DNA of 64,000 nt from Sphingobium sp. KCTC 72723 (GTDB lineage Bacteria > Pseudomonadota > Alphaproteobacteria > Sphingomonadales > Sphingomonadaceae). How positions within the stretch are numbered: position 1 is the stretch's first letter; every line of letters begins with the position of its first letter. Below, piece by piece: positions 48,113-56,963 of this stretch. The position numbers and the translations under genes are program-made. Location of the stretch: contig NZ_CP060388.1 of assembly GCF_014280435.1 (NCBI RefSeq), forward strand, positions 1,922,001 through 1,986,000. The letters are read 5' to 3'. Under the pieces are notes generated by a model that had not been told where the DNA came from, did not search any database, and was given only the letters and a program-made list of their open reading frames with translations.

Positions 48113-48580
48113 TTACGCACTAGCCGCCGATGTTTCGCATAGCGCCTTGAACTGGGCCATCATGTCGTCCCAGCCGGGGTGGAAGCCCATGTCGGCGTGG
48201 CGTTGTTTCGCTTCCGCGTCCCAGTGGCGGGCGGTGGCGGTGAAGCGGGTGCCGTGGCCTTCGTCGGCGAAGGTCCAGATCGCGGTGAGGAAAGGCGTTT
48301 GCGGCACCCATCCGGCGGCATAGGCGTCGGTCGTGACAACTCGTTCCTGCGGCACGATGTCGAGGATCACGCCCTCCATCGGGCCGGTATCTTCGCCATC
48401 GGGACCGAACATGCGCACGGCGTTGCGGCCGCCGGGGCGCAGATCCTGTTCTATCACCCGCGCGCGCCAGGGTTTGGGGCAGAACCATTCGTCCTTCAAA
48501 TCCACCCACACCTGCCACACGATGCCGCGCGGGGCGGCGATGTGGCAGGTGACGGAAAGTTCATGCGCCACGCCGTTCAT
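48113..48580 (-). CDS. SRPBCC (AHSA1-type) ligand-binding protein
   Basis: 155 residues. The START/Bet v1-like fold is indicated by the opening HELSVTCHIAAPRGIVWQVWVDLKDEWFCP, PGGRNAVRMFGPDGEDTGPMEGVI, and a C-terminal helix HPGWDDMMAQFKALCE. AHSA1-type proteins bind hydrophobic ligands. It is the last gene of a four-gene minus-strand unit (DUF1428, VOC, VOC, SRPBCC); its start overlaps the VOC stop by four bases (ATGA). Confidence 0.85.
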   Translation of the reverse strand: MNGVAHELSVTCHIAAPRGIVWQVWVDLKDEWFCPKPWRARVIEQDLRPGGRNAVRMFGPDGEDTGPMEGVILDIVPQERVVTTDAYAAGWVPQTPFLTAIWTFADEGHGTRFTATARHWDAEAKQRHADMGFHPGWDDMMAQFKALCETSAASA

Positions 48581-49068
48581 GCTGTTTTCCCGTCAAAGGC
48601 CGCCTGCATCGCGGCAGTGTCCAGCTTGCGCATGGTCATCATCGCCTGCACCATGCGGGCGATTCCGGCTCTGTCATCGCTATGATAATTGGCCATGATC
48701 GCGCGCGTGACCAGTTGCCAGCACAGGCCATATTTGTCCGTCACCCAGCCGCAGGGTCCATCCTTCCCGCCATCGGCAGTCAGCGCGTCGAAATAGTGAT
48801 CCAGTTCCGCCTGATCTTCGCACCCGACCGACAGCGAAATGGCTTCGTCGAAGGTGAATTGCGGGCCACCGTTCAGCGCCTGATAGCTTTGCCCGAACAG
48901 AGTGAATTCGACCAGCAGCACGCTGCCGCCCTGCATGGGTGAAGGGGAAGGATTTTCGTCGGGATAGTAGCTGACATGATCGACCGACCCGCCGAAAATC
49001 CCGACATAGTAGCGCGCGGCCTCCTCCGCCTGTCCGTCGAACCACAGGCAGGGGGCAATGGCGGTCAT
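48577..49068 (-). CDS. VOC family protein (PhnB-like)
   Basis: 163 residues. The fold is glyoxalase/VOC of the PhnB type: APCLWFDGQAEEAARYYVGIFGGS, YQALNGGPQFTFDEAISLSVGCEDQAELDHYFDAL, and CGWVTDKYGLCWQLV. PhnB-like proteins have no proven reaction; despite the name they are not clearly phosphonate enzymes. The ATG at 49068 overlaps the preceding VOC stop by four bases, so it is translationally coupled. The reading frame beyond this ATG lies inside the neighbouring gene. Confidence 0.85.
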   Translation of the reverse strand: MTAIAPCLWFDGQAEEAARYYVGIFGGSVDHVSYYPDENPSPSPMQGGSVLLVEFTLFGQSYQALNGGPQFTFDEAISLSVGCEDQAELDHYFDALTADGGKDGPCGWVTDKYGLCWQLVTRAIMANYHSDDRAGIARMVQAMMTMRKLDTAAMQAAFDGKTA

Positions 49069-49868
49069 GCCCCCTCCCCGGCATCGGCACGGGTGCCGAC
49101 CAGTGCGAACATCGCGCCCTGCGGGTCGAGCGCCTGGATGATCCATGAACCGCCCGGCACCTCCATCGGCCCGTTGAGCAATGTGCCGCCGCCCGCGCTT
49201 ACCCGTTCCACTGCTGCGTCGATGTCGCCCACGGTGAAGTAGAACAGCCACAGCGGCACGGGCATGACGTCGGGGCGGGGCATGATGCCTGCATCCATGC
49301 TCGGAAAATCGCTGCCGCCGGTTTGCGACACCAATTGGTAGCTGCCCATGTCGCCCATATCCATGGCGTCGCCCCGGGTCCAGCCGAACTGGCCGGTGTA
49401 AAAGGCCAGGTCCGCATCGAAATTACCCGCATATAACTCGTTCCAGCCGACATGACCGGGCGCGTTAGGCGGCGGCGGGGCCATGCCGTCGGGGCTGGAG
49501 CCTTTGAGCAGCATGAAGGTCGCGCCGCCCGGATCGCCGATCACGGCGAAGCGGCCGACACCTGGAATATCCTCCGGCGCGCGTTTGATGCTGCCGCCAG
49601 CGGCCGCAAGGCGCGCGGCGTCGGCATCCACATCGGCCGACCCGATATAGCCGCCCCACCAGGGGGTCATGCCGCAATCCTTCGCTTCCGGCGGGATCGC
49701 CATTACACCGCCCAATGGCCCGGCGCTGCCCACGACCAGCATATAGTCGCCATCGGGACCGAAGGGCATCGTCGTCCAGCCGACGACATCGGTGTAGAAA
49801 GCCAGCGCCGCCTGCGGATCGCTGGTCATCAGTTCATGCCAGAAAAACTGGCCGTTAAAATCGGTCAT
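49065..49868 (-). CDS. Two-domain VOC family protein
   Basis: 267 residues with two VOC domains: the first (1-125) starts FFWHELMTSDPQAALAFYTDVVGW, the second (about 140-260) starts GWNELYAGNFDADLAFYTGQFGW. Each domain ends in a FxLVG- or LLKG-type strand. This duplicated VOC arrangement is common in metal-dependent or ligand-binding proteins of unknown substrate. It is the second gene of the unit with DUF1428 upstream and PhnB-like VOC downstream. Confidence 0.88.
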   Translation of the reverse strand: MTDFNGQFFWHELMTSDPQAALAFYTDVVGWTTMPFGPDGDYMLVVGSAGPLGGVMAIPPEAKDCGMTPWWGGYIGSADVDADAARLAAAGGSIKRAPEDIPGVGRFAVIGDPGGATFMLLKGSSPDGMAPPPPNAPGHVGWNELYAGNFDADLAFYTGQFGWTRGDAMDMGDMGSYQLVSQTGGSDFPSMDAGIMPRPDVMPVPLWLFYFTVGDIDAAVERVSAGGGTLLNGPMEVPGGSWIIQALDPQGAMFALVGTRADAGEGA

Positions 49869-49886
49869 CGTCCGTGTCCCCCGCGT

Positions 49887-50249
49887 TCAGGCTTTGGCGT
49901 CGACCATCACGGCAAAGCCGCCATAGATCAACCGCGCGCCGGAAAAGGGCATTTCCTGTCCTTCGGGCGGGCGCATCCGTTCGTCCTCCATCACCTTTGC
50001 CGACCCGGCGTCGCGGGTTTCCTTGTCGGGCCATTCGATCCAGGAAAAGACGACTTCCTCCCCTTCCTCGGCAATGACGGCGGTGGTGAAATCATTGGTC
50101 TTGCCGGGCTTTATGTCGTCGCCCCAACATTCCACCACGCGCAAGGCACCATATTCGATGAAGATCGGCGCGGCAAAAGCGGCCAGATCCTTATATTTCT
50201 GGCGGTTGCCGGCTGGCACGGGAATTACGAAACCGTCGATATAGGCCAT
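49887..50249 (-). CDS. DUF1428 family protein
   Basis: 120 residues. The DUF1428 pattern is clear: YIDGFVIPVPAGNRQKY at the start, WIEWPDKETRDAGSAKVMEDERM, and FSGARLIYGGF near the end. It is a dimeric alpha-beta barrel-type fold; function is unknown. It is the first gene of the unit with two VOC proteins and SRPBCC, with 18 bases to the next gene. Similar groups often sit with ECF sigma factor genes, but none is next to it here. Confidence 0.88.
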   Translation of the reverse strand: MAYIDGFVIPVPAGNRQKYKDLAAFAAPIFIEYGALRVVECWGDDIKPGKTNDFTTAVIAEEGEEVVFSWIEWPDKETRDAGSAKVMEDERMRPPEGQEMPFSGARLIYGGFAVMVDAKA

Positions 50250-50369
50250 CGTCTCTCTCCTCTGCGTCGCTTGCGCGGGGCCACGCAGCCGACTCGCGGG
50301 GGAGTATTGAGGATATGGCCGCTTTGCTCAAGTCGCAGGGGGGAAAGCGTGTCCCCCGTGCGATCGGGG

Positions 50370-51110
50370 TCAGTGCGCGTCGTTGAGCGCGGCGAACACT
50401 GTGTCGAAATCGCCGCGCCGGGTCGCTTCGCTGAGGAATTTGACGCGATCGACATGAATTTCGGGCAGCGCGGGTTGCTGCGCCAGCAGCGCCATGACTT
50501 CGTCGATGAAGTCGGCCAGGGGCATCATCTGCTCATTGTCGGCATGGCCGGGCATCAGGTCGGTCTGGACACCCGGCGGGACGATCTCGATCACTTCTAT
50601 GCTGCTGCCCGCCAGTTGCGCGCGCATCGCCAGCGACCAGCCATGGATCGCCGCCTTGGTCGCGCTGTAGGTCGGCGTGGCGGCCAGCGGCACGAAGGCG
50701 AGGCCGGACGAGACGGTGACGAGGCTGGCGGCAGGCTGCGCCATCAGATGCGGTAGCAGCGCGTGGGTCAGGCGAATGGGACCGAGCAGGTTGGTGGCGA
50801 TCGTGGCCTCTGCGATGGCGAGGTCGATCCGGTTTTCCGCCACCATGATCCCGGCATTGTGGACGACGATGTTGAGCGCGGGGAAATCCGCCAGCAGCCC
50901 GTCGGTAAAGGCAGTGAGGCTGGTGGGATCTTCCATGTCGATCGTCAACGCCGCCATGCCGGGATGGTCGGCGACGATGGCGTCGAGTACGGCTTGCCGC
51001 CGTCCCGCGATGATGACCTGATTGCCGGCCGCGTGCCATGCGTGGGCCAGCGCCGCGCCGATGCCCGATCCGCCGCCGGTAATGAGGATAGTGTTGCCTG
51101 TGGTCTGCAT
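50370..51110 (-). CDS. Short-chain dehydrogenase/reductase
   Basis: 246 residues. The Rossmann motif TGGGSGIG is at 11-18, the NNAG-equivalent is HNAG at about 84-87, and the catalytic residues are S135 (VSSG), Y148 and K152 (YSATK). It is complete and most similar to the DltE-like group of classical SDRs. The substrate is unknown. It is divergent from the HxlR regulator across 101 bases, which suggests the regulator controls it. Confidence 0.9.
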   Translation of the reverse strand: MQTTGNTILITGGGSGIGAALAHAWHAAGNQVIIAGRRQAVLDAIVADHPGMAALTIDMEDPTSLTAFTDGLLADFPALNIVVHNAGIMVAENRIDLAIAEATIATNLLGPIRLTHALLPHLMAQPAASLVTVSSGLAFVPLAATPTYSATKAAIHGWSLAMRAQLAGSSIEVIEIVPPGVQTDLMPGHADNEQMMPLADFIDEVMALLAQQPALPEIHVDRVKFLSEATRRGDFDTVFAALNDAH

Positions 51111-51211
51111 GGGGATGCTCCTGTTTATTGTGGCCTGCTCCCTGTTTGCCGCCTATGCTCTCTTTTGGAAAGAAGGCACCGTAAAGTGCTATACACACTA
51201 TGGGGTAAGAA
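51111..51211. promoter_or_regulatory. Shared promoter region of the SDR and HxlR genes
   Basis: 101 bases between two divergent start codons. It is AT-richer than its surroundings and contains a short partial palindrome around GTGCTATACACAC and a TATACAC-like -10 toward hxlR. HxlR regulators commonly bind such divergent regions. The exact operator cannot be assigned. Confidence 0.4.
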
Positions 51212-51598
51212 ATGGCGGATGCTGGCAAAAATATAGAATATCCCCCGCTCGATCCGCGTGTCGAGCGGCTGGTCAACGACCTGATCGGGCGAATCGCCGA
51301 CAAATGGACGCTGCTGGTGCTGGAATTGCTGGAGGAACGCGGGACGATGCGCTTCACCGCGATCGCGCGGGCGGTGGAAGGGATCAGCCAGAAGATGCTG
51401 ACCCAGACGTTGCGCCAGATGGAACGGGACGGGCTGGCCACCCGCACGGTCCATCCGGTGGTGCCGCCGCGCGTTGACTATGCGCTGACCCCGCTAGGCG
51501 ATAGTTTGAGCGCGGCCTTTTGCGGGGTGTGGACCTGGGCCGAGCGGCATCTCGGTACGGTGGAGGATGCGCGCGCCCGATTCGACGCGCGCGACTGA
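51212..51598 (+). CDS. HxlR family transcriptional regulator
   Basis: 128 residues. The winged helix-turn-helix spans about 20-110: LVNDLIGRIADKWTLLVLELLEERG, RFTAIARAVEGISQKMLTQTLRQMERDGL, and the wing VPPRVDYALTPLG. HxlR proteins sense reactive aldehydes or redox changes and often regulate the adjacent oxidoreductase. Only one possible Cys (in AAFCGVW) is present. It is divergent from the SDR gene. Confidence 0.92.
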   Translation: MADAGKNIEYPPLDPRVERLVNDLIGRIADKWTLLVLELLEERGTMRFTAIARAVEGISQKMLTQTLRQMERDGLATRTVHPVVPPRVDYALTPLGDSLSAAFCGVWTWAERHLGTVEDARARFDARD

Positions 51599-51607
51599 CG
51601 CTGCGGC

Positions 51608-52453
51608 CTATTCCTGCGTGGTGGGCAGGGGTTGCACCGTGAGTTTGGGTTGGGTCGGCACCGTAGCTGGCGGGATAGTACGAGGGGCCGTGGTCGCAGG
51701 CATGGTGGCGGACGGCAGCATCGGCAGGCGCGGTGCATAGCCTGCTGGCGGCGCGTCGGCGGGCGGACGGGGCGGCGGCGGGAGCGGCGTGGGCGATGCC
51801 ACGACCGTGACGGTCGCGCCGAAACGCGACTGCCATTCGGCCAGCCGCCGTAGATAATCGGCATAGGCAGCGTAGAAATCCTGAAACGGTTTTTCCAGTT
51901 CGGCCAGCGCCACAGGGGCATGTTCAAGCAGGGCGGACGATGGCATCGCCAGCAGCCTGGCCCCGACGGTGATCGCCACCGGGCAGAATGTTTTCGTCAC
52001 CGGCGGCAGCGAGAAGAAATTATAGACGACGGTGTTCAACCGTTCGCGATAGGCGACCCCCGTGCTGCCATAGGCAGCGTTATAATTGCGATCGACCGCT
52101 GCGTTGGCTTCTTTCAGCGCGGCCTGATGCACATGGAGCAGCTGGTTATACTGATTCCGCGCGGCAAAGGCGGCATTGGGGCAAGACAGCGCGGCGACAT
52201 TGAGCGCCATGCGTACATGCCAGAGCGCCGTGTTGGACGTGACGCCGCGATTGGCGGTTTCATATTTGCCGTCCGCGCCAATTTCAGGGATGCCCATGCC
52301 CGCGACCGCGCCCATTGGCGGCAGCGGCCGGACAGTCGAAATAACCGGCGGCGGGGGTGTGGGCGGCGGCGGGGGTGTGGGCGTCGAACAGGCCGCGATC
52401 GCCGCCAGCGACACGAGCGAAAGGCGGCCTGCGAAACGGCGCGGTGCGAACAT
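51608..52453 (-). CDS. Proline-rich lipoprotein of unknown function
   Basis: 281 residues. It has a lipobox (AAIAAC) with lipidated Cys near residue 22, then a PTPPPPPTPPPP stretch. The middle domain (about 60-210) is helical with few Cys. The C-terminus is again Pro/Thr/Ala-rich (PLPPPPRPP). Proline-rich arms on both sides suggest a spacer that spans the periplasm or cell wall. No domain family is recognised. GGAG supports the ATG at 52453. It converges on hxlR. Confidence 0.75.
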   Translation of the reverse strand: MFAPRRFAGRLSLVSLAAIAACSTPTPPPPPTPPPPVISTVRPLPPMGAVAGMGIPEIGADGKYETANRGVTSNTALWHVRMALNVAALSCPNAAFAARNQYNQLLHVHQAALKEANAAVDRNYNAAYGSTGVAYRERLNTVVYNFFSLPPVTKTFCPVAITVGARLLAMPSSALLEHAPVALAELEKPFQDFYAAYADYLRRLAEWQSRFGATVTVVASPTPLPPPPRPPADAPPAGYAPRLPMLPSATMPATTAPRTIPPATVPTQPKLTVQPLPTTQE

Positions 52454-52539
52454 CAATTTCTCCGAAGGGACCATGTCCTGCTCATGCCGGGCATTGTCGT
52501 CGGAGGGAACAGGGCTACCGCTCCGTTCACCGCAAGGTT

Positions 52540-53553
52540 TCAGGCGGCTCGCCGCTCCAGCGCGCCAGCGGCCTGTTCCATCAGTTCCGCAATGATGTCT
52601 GCGACGGGTTCTTCCTTCGTCACCATGCCGACCGACTGACCCGCCATCAGCGACCCGCCCTCAACATCGCCATCGATCACCGCGCGGCGCAAGGCACCGG
52701 CCCAATAATGTTCGATCTGAAGCTGCGCCTCCATCATGTCGACCGTGCCGTTATCGAGCAGATTGGCGACTTCGCGCTGTTTCGCGGTGAAATTTTCCAT
52801 CCCCGGATTTTTGAGCGAGCGGACGGGAATGACCGGCAGGCGAGGGTCGATCTGCACGCTGGCAATGGCGTCACGGGCCGAGGCGCGGAAAAACGCTTTC
52901 TTGAACGCGGGATGCGCAATGCTTTCGGTGGCGCAGGCAAAGCGAGTGCCAAGCTGGACCCCGGCTGCGCCCATTTCCAGATAGGCGGCGATGGCTTCGC
53001 CCCGACCGATGCCGCCCGCGACGAACACAGGCACCTGGCTCCCCATTTCCGGCAGGATTTCCTGCGCCAGCACGCTGGTCGCGACCGGGCCGATATGGCC
53101 GCCAGCCTCCATCCCTTCCACCACCAGCGCGTCGACGCCCGACCGCACCAGCTTCTTGGCGAGGGACAGCGCGGGGGCGAAGCAGATCAGCTTGGCCCCT
53201 TTGGCCTTGATCGCTTCGATGCTGCCCTTGGGCGGGAGGCCACCGGCCAGCACGACATGGCTGACGTCATGGCGCGCGCACACGTCGATCAGGTCGAACA
53301 GCATCGGGTGCATGGTGATGAGGTTGACGCCGAAGGGCTTGTCCGTCAGCGCCTTGGTCGCGGCGATTTCCCGGTCCAGCAGGTCGGGCGTCATCGCCCC
53401 GCAGGCGATGACGCCAAAGCCGCCCGCATTGGATATGGCCGACACCAGATGGCGTTCGGAAACCCAGCTCATCGCCCCGCACAGGATCGCGCTGCGGCTG
53501 CCGAGAAAGTCGGTGCCGCGCGCCATGAGGGCAGTGAGTTTGGCGTTGGTCAT
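52540..53553 (-). CDS. Nitronate monooxygenase-like flavoprotein
   Basis: 337 residues. It is a TIM barrel of the NMO/2-nitropropane dioxygenase family: FGVIACGAMTPDLLDREI, KPFGVNLITMHP, VVEGMEAGGHIGP (with the catalytic His), VFVAGGIGRGEAIAAYLEMGAAGVQLGTRF. Members oxidise nitronates or act as other FMN enzymes such as enoyl reductase FabK. The C-terminal half has a region with a long helix not seen in all members. ATG at 53553 fits the family; longer starts extend into the palindromic region. Confidence 0.88.
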   Translation of the reverse strand: MTNAKLTALMARGTDFLGSRSAILCGAMSWVSERHLVSAISNAGGFGVIACGAMTPDLLDREIAATKALTDKPFGVNLITMHPMLFDLIDVCARHDVSHVVLAGGLPPKGSIEAIKAKGAKLICFAPALSLAKKLVRSGVDALVVEGMEAGGHIGPVATSVLAQEILPEMGSQVPVFVAGGIGRGEAIAAYLEMGAAGVQLGTRFACATESIAHPAFKKAFFRASARDAIASVQIDPRLPVIPVRSLKNPGMENFTAKQREVANLLDNGTVDMMEAQLQIEHYWAGALRRAVIDGDVEGGSLMAGQSVGMVTKEEPVADIIAELMEQAAGALERRAA

Positions 53554-53607
53554 ATGGTTCAGCCTTAACAAGCACAAAAAGCCCCTACCCTTCAGGAGCA
53601 GGGGGTC

Positions 53608-53629
53608 GGTCATGCCCCCCGGCATGACC
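53608..53629. repeat. Small perfect palindrome
   Basis: GGTCATGCC (53608-53616) pairs with GGCATGACC (53621-53629) around four C bases. It lies in the 196-base lysC to NMO gap. The gap is unusually rich in palindromes and C-runs. Confidence 0.6.
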
Positions 53630-53719
53630 TGAATAGCACGGGGTGCTGTTCACCCCCTGCTGGGTTGGGGTGGGGGCTGTCCAAGTGACGCAGCATATGG
53701 GGCAAACCCCCACCCCCGG

Positions 53720-53741
53720 CCCCTCCCCTGAAGGGGAGGGG
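53720..53741 (-). terminator. Hairpin after lysC
   Basis: CCCCTCCCCT (53720-53729) and AGGGGAGGGG (53732-53741) form a perfect 10-base stem with a 2-base loop, just 8 bases after the lysC stop. There is no T-run. It probably ends lysC transcription. Confidence 0.6.
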
Positions 53742-53749
53742 AGGAAAAA

Positions 53750-55015
53750 TCAAGCCGCAGGCGCGTCCAGGCCGTAAGCGGTGTGCAGCACGCGGACGGC
53801 CAGTTCGGTTTCGTCCTCGTCGATCAGGACGCTGACCTTGATTTCGCTGGTCGAGATCGCCTCGATGTTGATGCCGCGATCGGCCAGTGTCTGGAACATC
53901 GTGGCCGCGACACCGGCATGGCTTTTCATGCCGACGCCGACGACGCTGATCTTGGCGACTTCGGTGTCGGTGATGATCCGGCGGAAGCCGATGGCGTCCT
54001 TGTTCGCTTCGAGAATATCGACGCTGCGGGCGAGGTCCGCGCGCGGGACTGTGAAGGTGACGTCCGTTTCCTCATTGTCCTTGCTGTCATTCTGGATGAT
54101 CATGTCGACATTGATCGCCGCATCGGCCAGCGGGGTGAAGATGTTGGCGACCGCGCCGGGCTTGTCCGGCACGCGGGTCACGATGATCTTCGCCTCATTC
54201 TTGTCATGGGCGATGCCGGTGATGAGCTGACGTTCCATCTTGCTTTCCTTGAGCTTGGCTTCCAGTTCCTCGTCGCTGACGATCAGCGTGCCGGGCAGGT
54301 CGGTCTGGGTGGGATCATCGAAGGAGGACAGCACCTGAACGACCACCCCTTCCTTCATGGCAAGGCCGACCGACCGGGTCTGAAGCACCTTGGCCCCGAC
54401 CGAGGCGAGTTCCAGCATTTCTTCATAAGTGACGAGGTCGAGTTTGCGCGCGCGGGCAACGATGCGCGGGTCGGTGGTGTAGACACCGTCCACGTCGGTG
54501 TAGATGTCACAGCGATCGGCCTTCACCGCTGCGGCCACCGCGACGGCCGACGTGTCGGACCCGCCGCGCCCCAGCGTGGAGATGCGGCCATCGGCCATCA
54601 TCCCCTGAAAACCGGGGATCACCGCGACCTGGCCGGATTGCATGGCAGCGACCAGCGCATCGGTGTCGATGCTGGACACCCGCGCCTTGGCATGGGCCTC
54701 CACCGTGCGGATCGGCAATTGCCAGCCGAGCCAGCTGCGCGCGTCGACGCCCATGGCTTTCAAGGTCATGGCCAGCAAGCCGCTGGTCACCTGCTCGCCC
54801 GCTGCGACGACAACGTCATATTCGGCCGGATCGTAGAGGGCGGATGCTTCCTTGCAGAAACCGACCAGCCGATCCGTCTCCCCCGCCATGGCGGACACGA
54901 CGACGGCGACTTCATGCCCCTGCCCCACGACATGTTTCACACGCGCGGCGACGTTGCGAATTCGCTCCATCCCCGCCATGGAGGTGCCGCCGAACTTCAT
55001 CACGATACGCGCCAT
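53750..55015 (-). CDS. lysC: Aspartate kinase
   Basis: 421 residues. The kinase domain starts VMKFGGTSMAG and has the GRGGSDTSAVA and DIYTDVDGVYTTDPR motifs. Two ACT domains occupy about 265-340 and 345-421 and should give lysine/threonine feedback. It makes aspartyl phosphate for lysine, threonine, methionine and diaminopimelate. ATG at 55015 is the family start; the longer frame upstream is spurious. It is divergent from ubiG across 183 bases. Confidence 0.96.
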   Translation of the reverse strand: MARIVMKFGGTSMAGMERIRNVAARVKHVVGQGHEVAVVVSAMAGETDRLVGFCKEASALYDPAEYDVVVAAGEQVTSGLLAMTLKAMGVDARSWLGWQLPIRTVEAHAKARVSSIDTDALVAAMQSGQVAVIPGFQGMMADGRISTLGRGGSDTSAVAVAAAVKADRCDIYTDVDGVYTTDPRIVARARKLDLVTYEEMLELASVGAKVLQTRSVGLAMKEGVVVQVLSSFDDPTQTDLPGTLIVSDEELEAKLKESKMERQLITGIAHDKNEAKIIVTRVPDKPGAVANIFTPLADAAINVDMIIQNDSKDNEETDVTFTVPRADLARSVDILEANKDAIGFRRIITDTEVAKISVVGVGMKSHAGVAATMFQTLADRGINIEAISTSEIKVSVLIDEDETELAVRVLHTAYGLDAPAA

Positions 55016-55198
55016 TTGCTTGTCGAACCTGTTTGCTGGTGAGAAAGAAAATGTCCCAAAAAGGGCGAAAACGGCGCTTCTATTAGCAGCAGCGGCGGAT
55101 ATGGCAAGCAACGCCATGATGCAGGCGCTTAACGATTTGCCGGTCGTCCTGCCAGTGCTAGGACGGGGGCAGGCGCACAGGCACGCGACAGGATGGAT

Positions 55199-55936
55199 AT
55201 GGCAGACACAGTTTCCGCAACGATCGACCCCAAAGAAGCCGCACATTTCGGCGCGATGGCAGCCGATTGGTGGGATCCGGCCGGGTCCAGCGCCATGCTG
55301 CACAAGCTGAACCCGGTGCGGCTGGCCTATATGCGCGCGGCGATCGACCGGCACTGGCCCGGCGAGGCGCGCAGCTTTACGCCGCTCGCCGGGCGGCGCG
55401 CGCTGGACGTGGGGTGCGGCGCGGGGCTGCTGGCAGAGCCGTTGGCGCGGATGGGCGCGCGCTTGACGGCGCTGGACGCCGCGCCGGAAAATATCGCCGT
55501 CGCCAGCGCCCATGCGCAGGCCCAGGGGCTGACCATCGACTATCGCGCGACCCCGGTGGAGGAGATGGCGGATCGCGATTTCGATCTTGTCACATCAATG
55601 GAAGTGATCGAGCATGTTGCCGATCCCGCTGCCTTTATCGCCGCGCTGGCTGGCAAGCTGGCCCCCGATGGACTGATGATCCTGTCCACCCCCAACCGCA
55701 CCCCCCTGTCCCGCCTGGCCATGATCACCATTGGCGAAAGCGTGGGCGGCATCCCCAAGGGGACGCACGACTGGAACCGTTTCCTAACGCCCGACGAACT
55801 GACCGAGTTGCTGGAGGCAGCGGGGCTAGAAGTGATCGAGCGCAGCGGTTTGAGTTTCGATCCGCGCAAGGGGTTCGTGCTGTCATCCAACAGTGCGATC
55901 AACTATCTGCTGACGGCGCGGCATAAACGAACATAG
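55199..55936 (+). CDS. ubiG: Ubiquinone O-methyltransferase UbiG
   Basis: 245 residues. The UbiG signature is present: HFGAMAADWWDPAG, SAMLHKLNPVRLAYM, then the SAM motif LDVGCGAGLLAEPLARMG and GTHDWNRFLTPDEL. UbiG makes both O-methylation steps of ubiquinone. ACAGGA is five bases before the ATG at 55199; an ATG at 55193 is also possible. It is divergent from lysC and precedes the minus-strand tRNA-Tyr. Confidence 0.95.
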   Translation: MADTVSATIDPKEAAHFGAMAADWWDPAGSSAMLHKLNPVRLAYMRAAIDRHWPGEARSFTPLAGRRALDVGCGAGLLAEPLARMGARLTALDAAPENIAVASAHAQAQGLTIDYRATPVEEMADRDFDLVTSMEVIEHVADPAAFIAALAGKLAPDGLMILSTPNRTPLSRLAMITIGESVGGIPKGTHDWNRFLTPDELTELLEAAGLEVIERSGLSFDPRKGFVLSSNSAINYLLTARHKRT

Positions 55937-55991
55937 AACATAAGCTAATCAGGATGGGTGGAGCGCAATCGGCTCACGACGCCATAAGGCG

Positions 55992-56078
55992 TGGTGGACA
56001 GGGTTGGGTTCGAACCAACGTAGGGGAAACCCCGGCAGATTTACAGTCTGCTGCCTTTAACCACTCGGCCACCTGTCC
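55992..56078 (-). tRNA. tRNA-Tyr (GTA)
   Basis: On the minus strand the gene starts GGACAGG at 56078 and the acceptor pairs with CCTGTCC, followed by encoded ACCA ending at 55992. The anticodon loop CTGTAAA gives GTA. A long variable arm (CCGGGGTTTCCCCTACG region) identifies a class II tRNA. Length is 87 bases. Confidence 0.96.
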
Positions 56079-56184
56079 AATGCCCTGCGCAGCGACGAAA
56101 AAATGCTTCGTAACCGCGTCGGAGGCGGCTCAATGGCGAAAGGAGGCTTGCCTGTCAATGGTCGGATGTGAAAAGAGCGCTTCC

Positions 56185-56925
56185 ATGAAAAGAGGTCATC
56201 GTCCCGCCAAGCCGAAAGGCGCCTTCCCGCGCTTTTATGGTCGCCACGCCGTCATTGCGGCGCTGGCCAATCCCAACCGCATCGTGCGCAAGATATGGGG
56301 CACGCGCGAAGCGCTCGACGCTCTCGATCTGCCGCCGGTGCTGCCGATCGTCTATGCCGACGTCGCTGACATGGGCCGCATGGTCCCGTCCGACGCGCCG
56401 CATCAGGGCATCGTCGCCGAAGTCGAGCCGCTGGACGATGTCTGGCTGGGCGATGTTCTGGAACTGGGGCAGGATGACAAGCGCCCGATATTGGTACTGG
56501 ATCAGGTTACCGATCCGCATAATGTCGGTGCGATCCTGCGTTCCGCCGCTGCATTCGACGCATTGTGCATCGTGACGCAGGACCGTCATGCGCCACCCGA
56601 ATCGGGCGTGCTGGCGCGCGCGGCGTCGGGCGCGCTGGAAATCATGCCATGGGTGCGGGTGGTGAACCTGTCCCGCGCGCTGGATGAGATTGCCGAGGCC
56701 GTTTACTGGCGCATCGGGCTGGACGGCGACGCCAACACCACGCTGGGCGAAGCGATCGGCGAATCGCGCGTCGCGCTGGTGCTGGGAGCCGAGGGTGAAG
56801 GGTTGCGCCACAACAGCATGGCACATTGCGACATTATCGCTAAACTGCCGATCAGCCCGCGCATGGAAAGCCTGAACGTGTCCAACGCTGCGGCCATCGC
56901 CCTGTACGCTGCCGCCAGCCGGTAG
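56185..56925 (+). CDS. rlmB: 23S rRNA 2'-O-ribose methyltransferase (RlmB, SpoU family)
   Basis: 246 residues. The N-terminal substrate-binding domain starts FYGRHAVIAALANPNR; the SPOUT domain has the three SpoU motifs LDQVTDPHNVGAILRSAAAF, LVLGAEGEGL and SLNVSNAAAIALY. RlmB methylates G2251 in 23S rRNA; a related tRNA enzyme is an alternative. ATG at 56185 has AAAGAG upstream; ATG at 56158 is also in frame, and a longer frame reads through the tRNA region and is rejected. Confidence 0.9.
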   Translation: MKRGHRPAKPKGAFPRFYGRHAVIAALANPNRIVRKIWGTREALDALDLPPVLPIVYADVADMGRMVPSDAPHQGIVAEVEPLDDVWLGDVLELGQDDKRPILVLDQVTDPHNVGAILRSAAAFDALCIVTQDRHAPPESGVLARAASGALEIMPWVRVVNLSRALDEIAEAVYWRIGLDGDANTTLGEAIGESRVALVLGAEGEGLRHNSMAHCDIIAKLPISPRMESLNVSNAAAIALYAAASR

Positions 56926-56963
56926 GCAGCCGACAAAGCGGTGACGACGAACGGGGGTTCGTG

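Noticed and set aside
53783..55042. Plus-strand open frame of about 420 residues opposite lysC
   Set aside because: lysC on the minus strand has full kinase and ACT motifs; the opposite frame has none.
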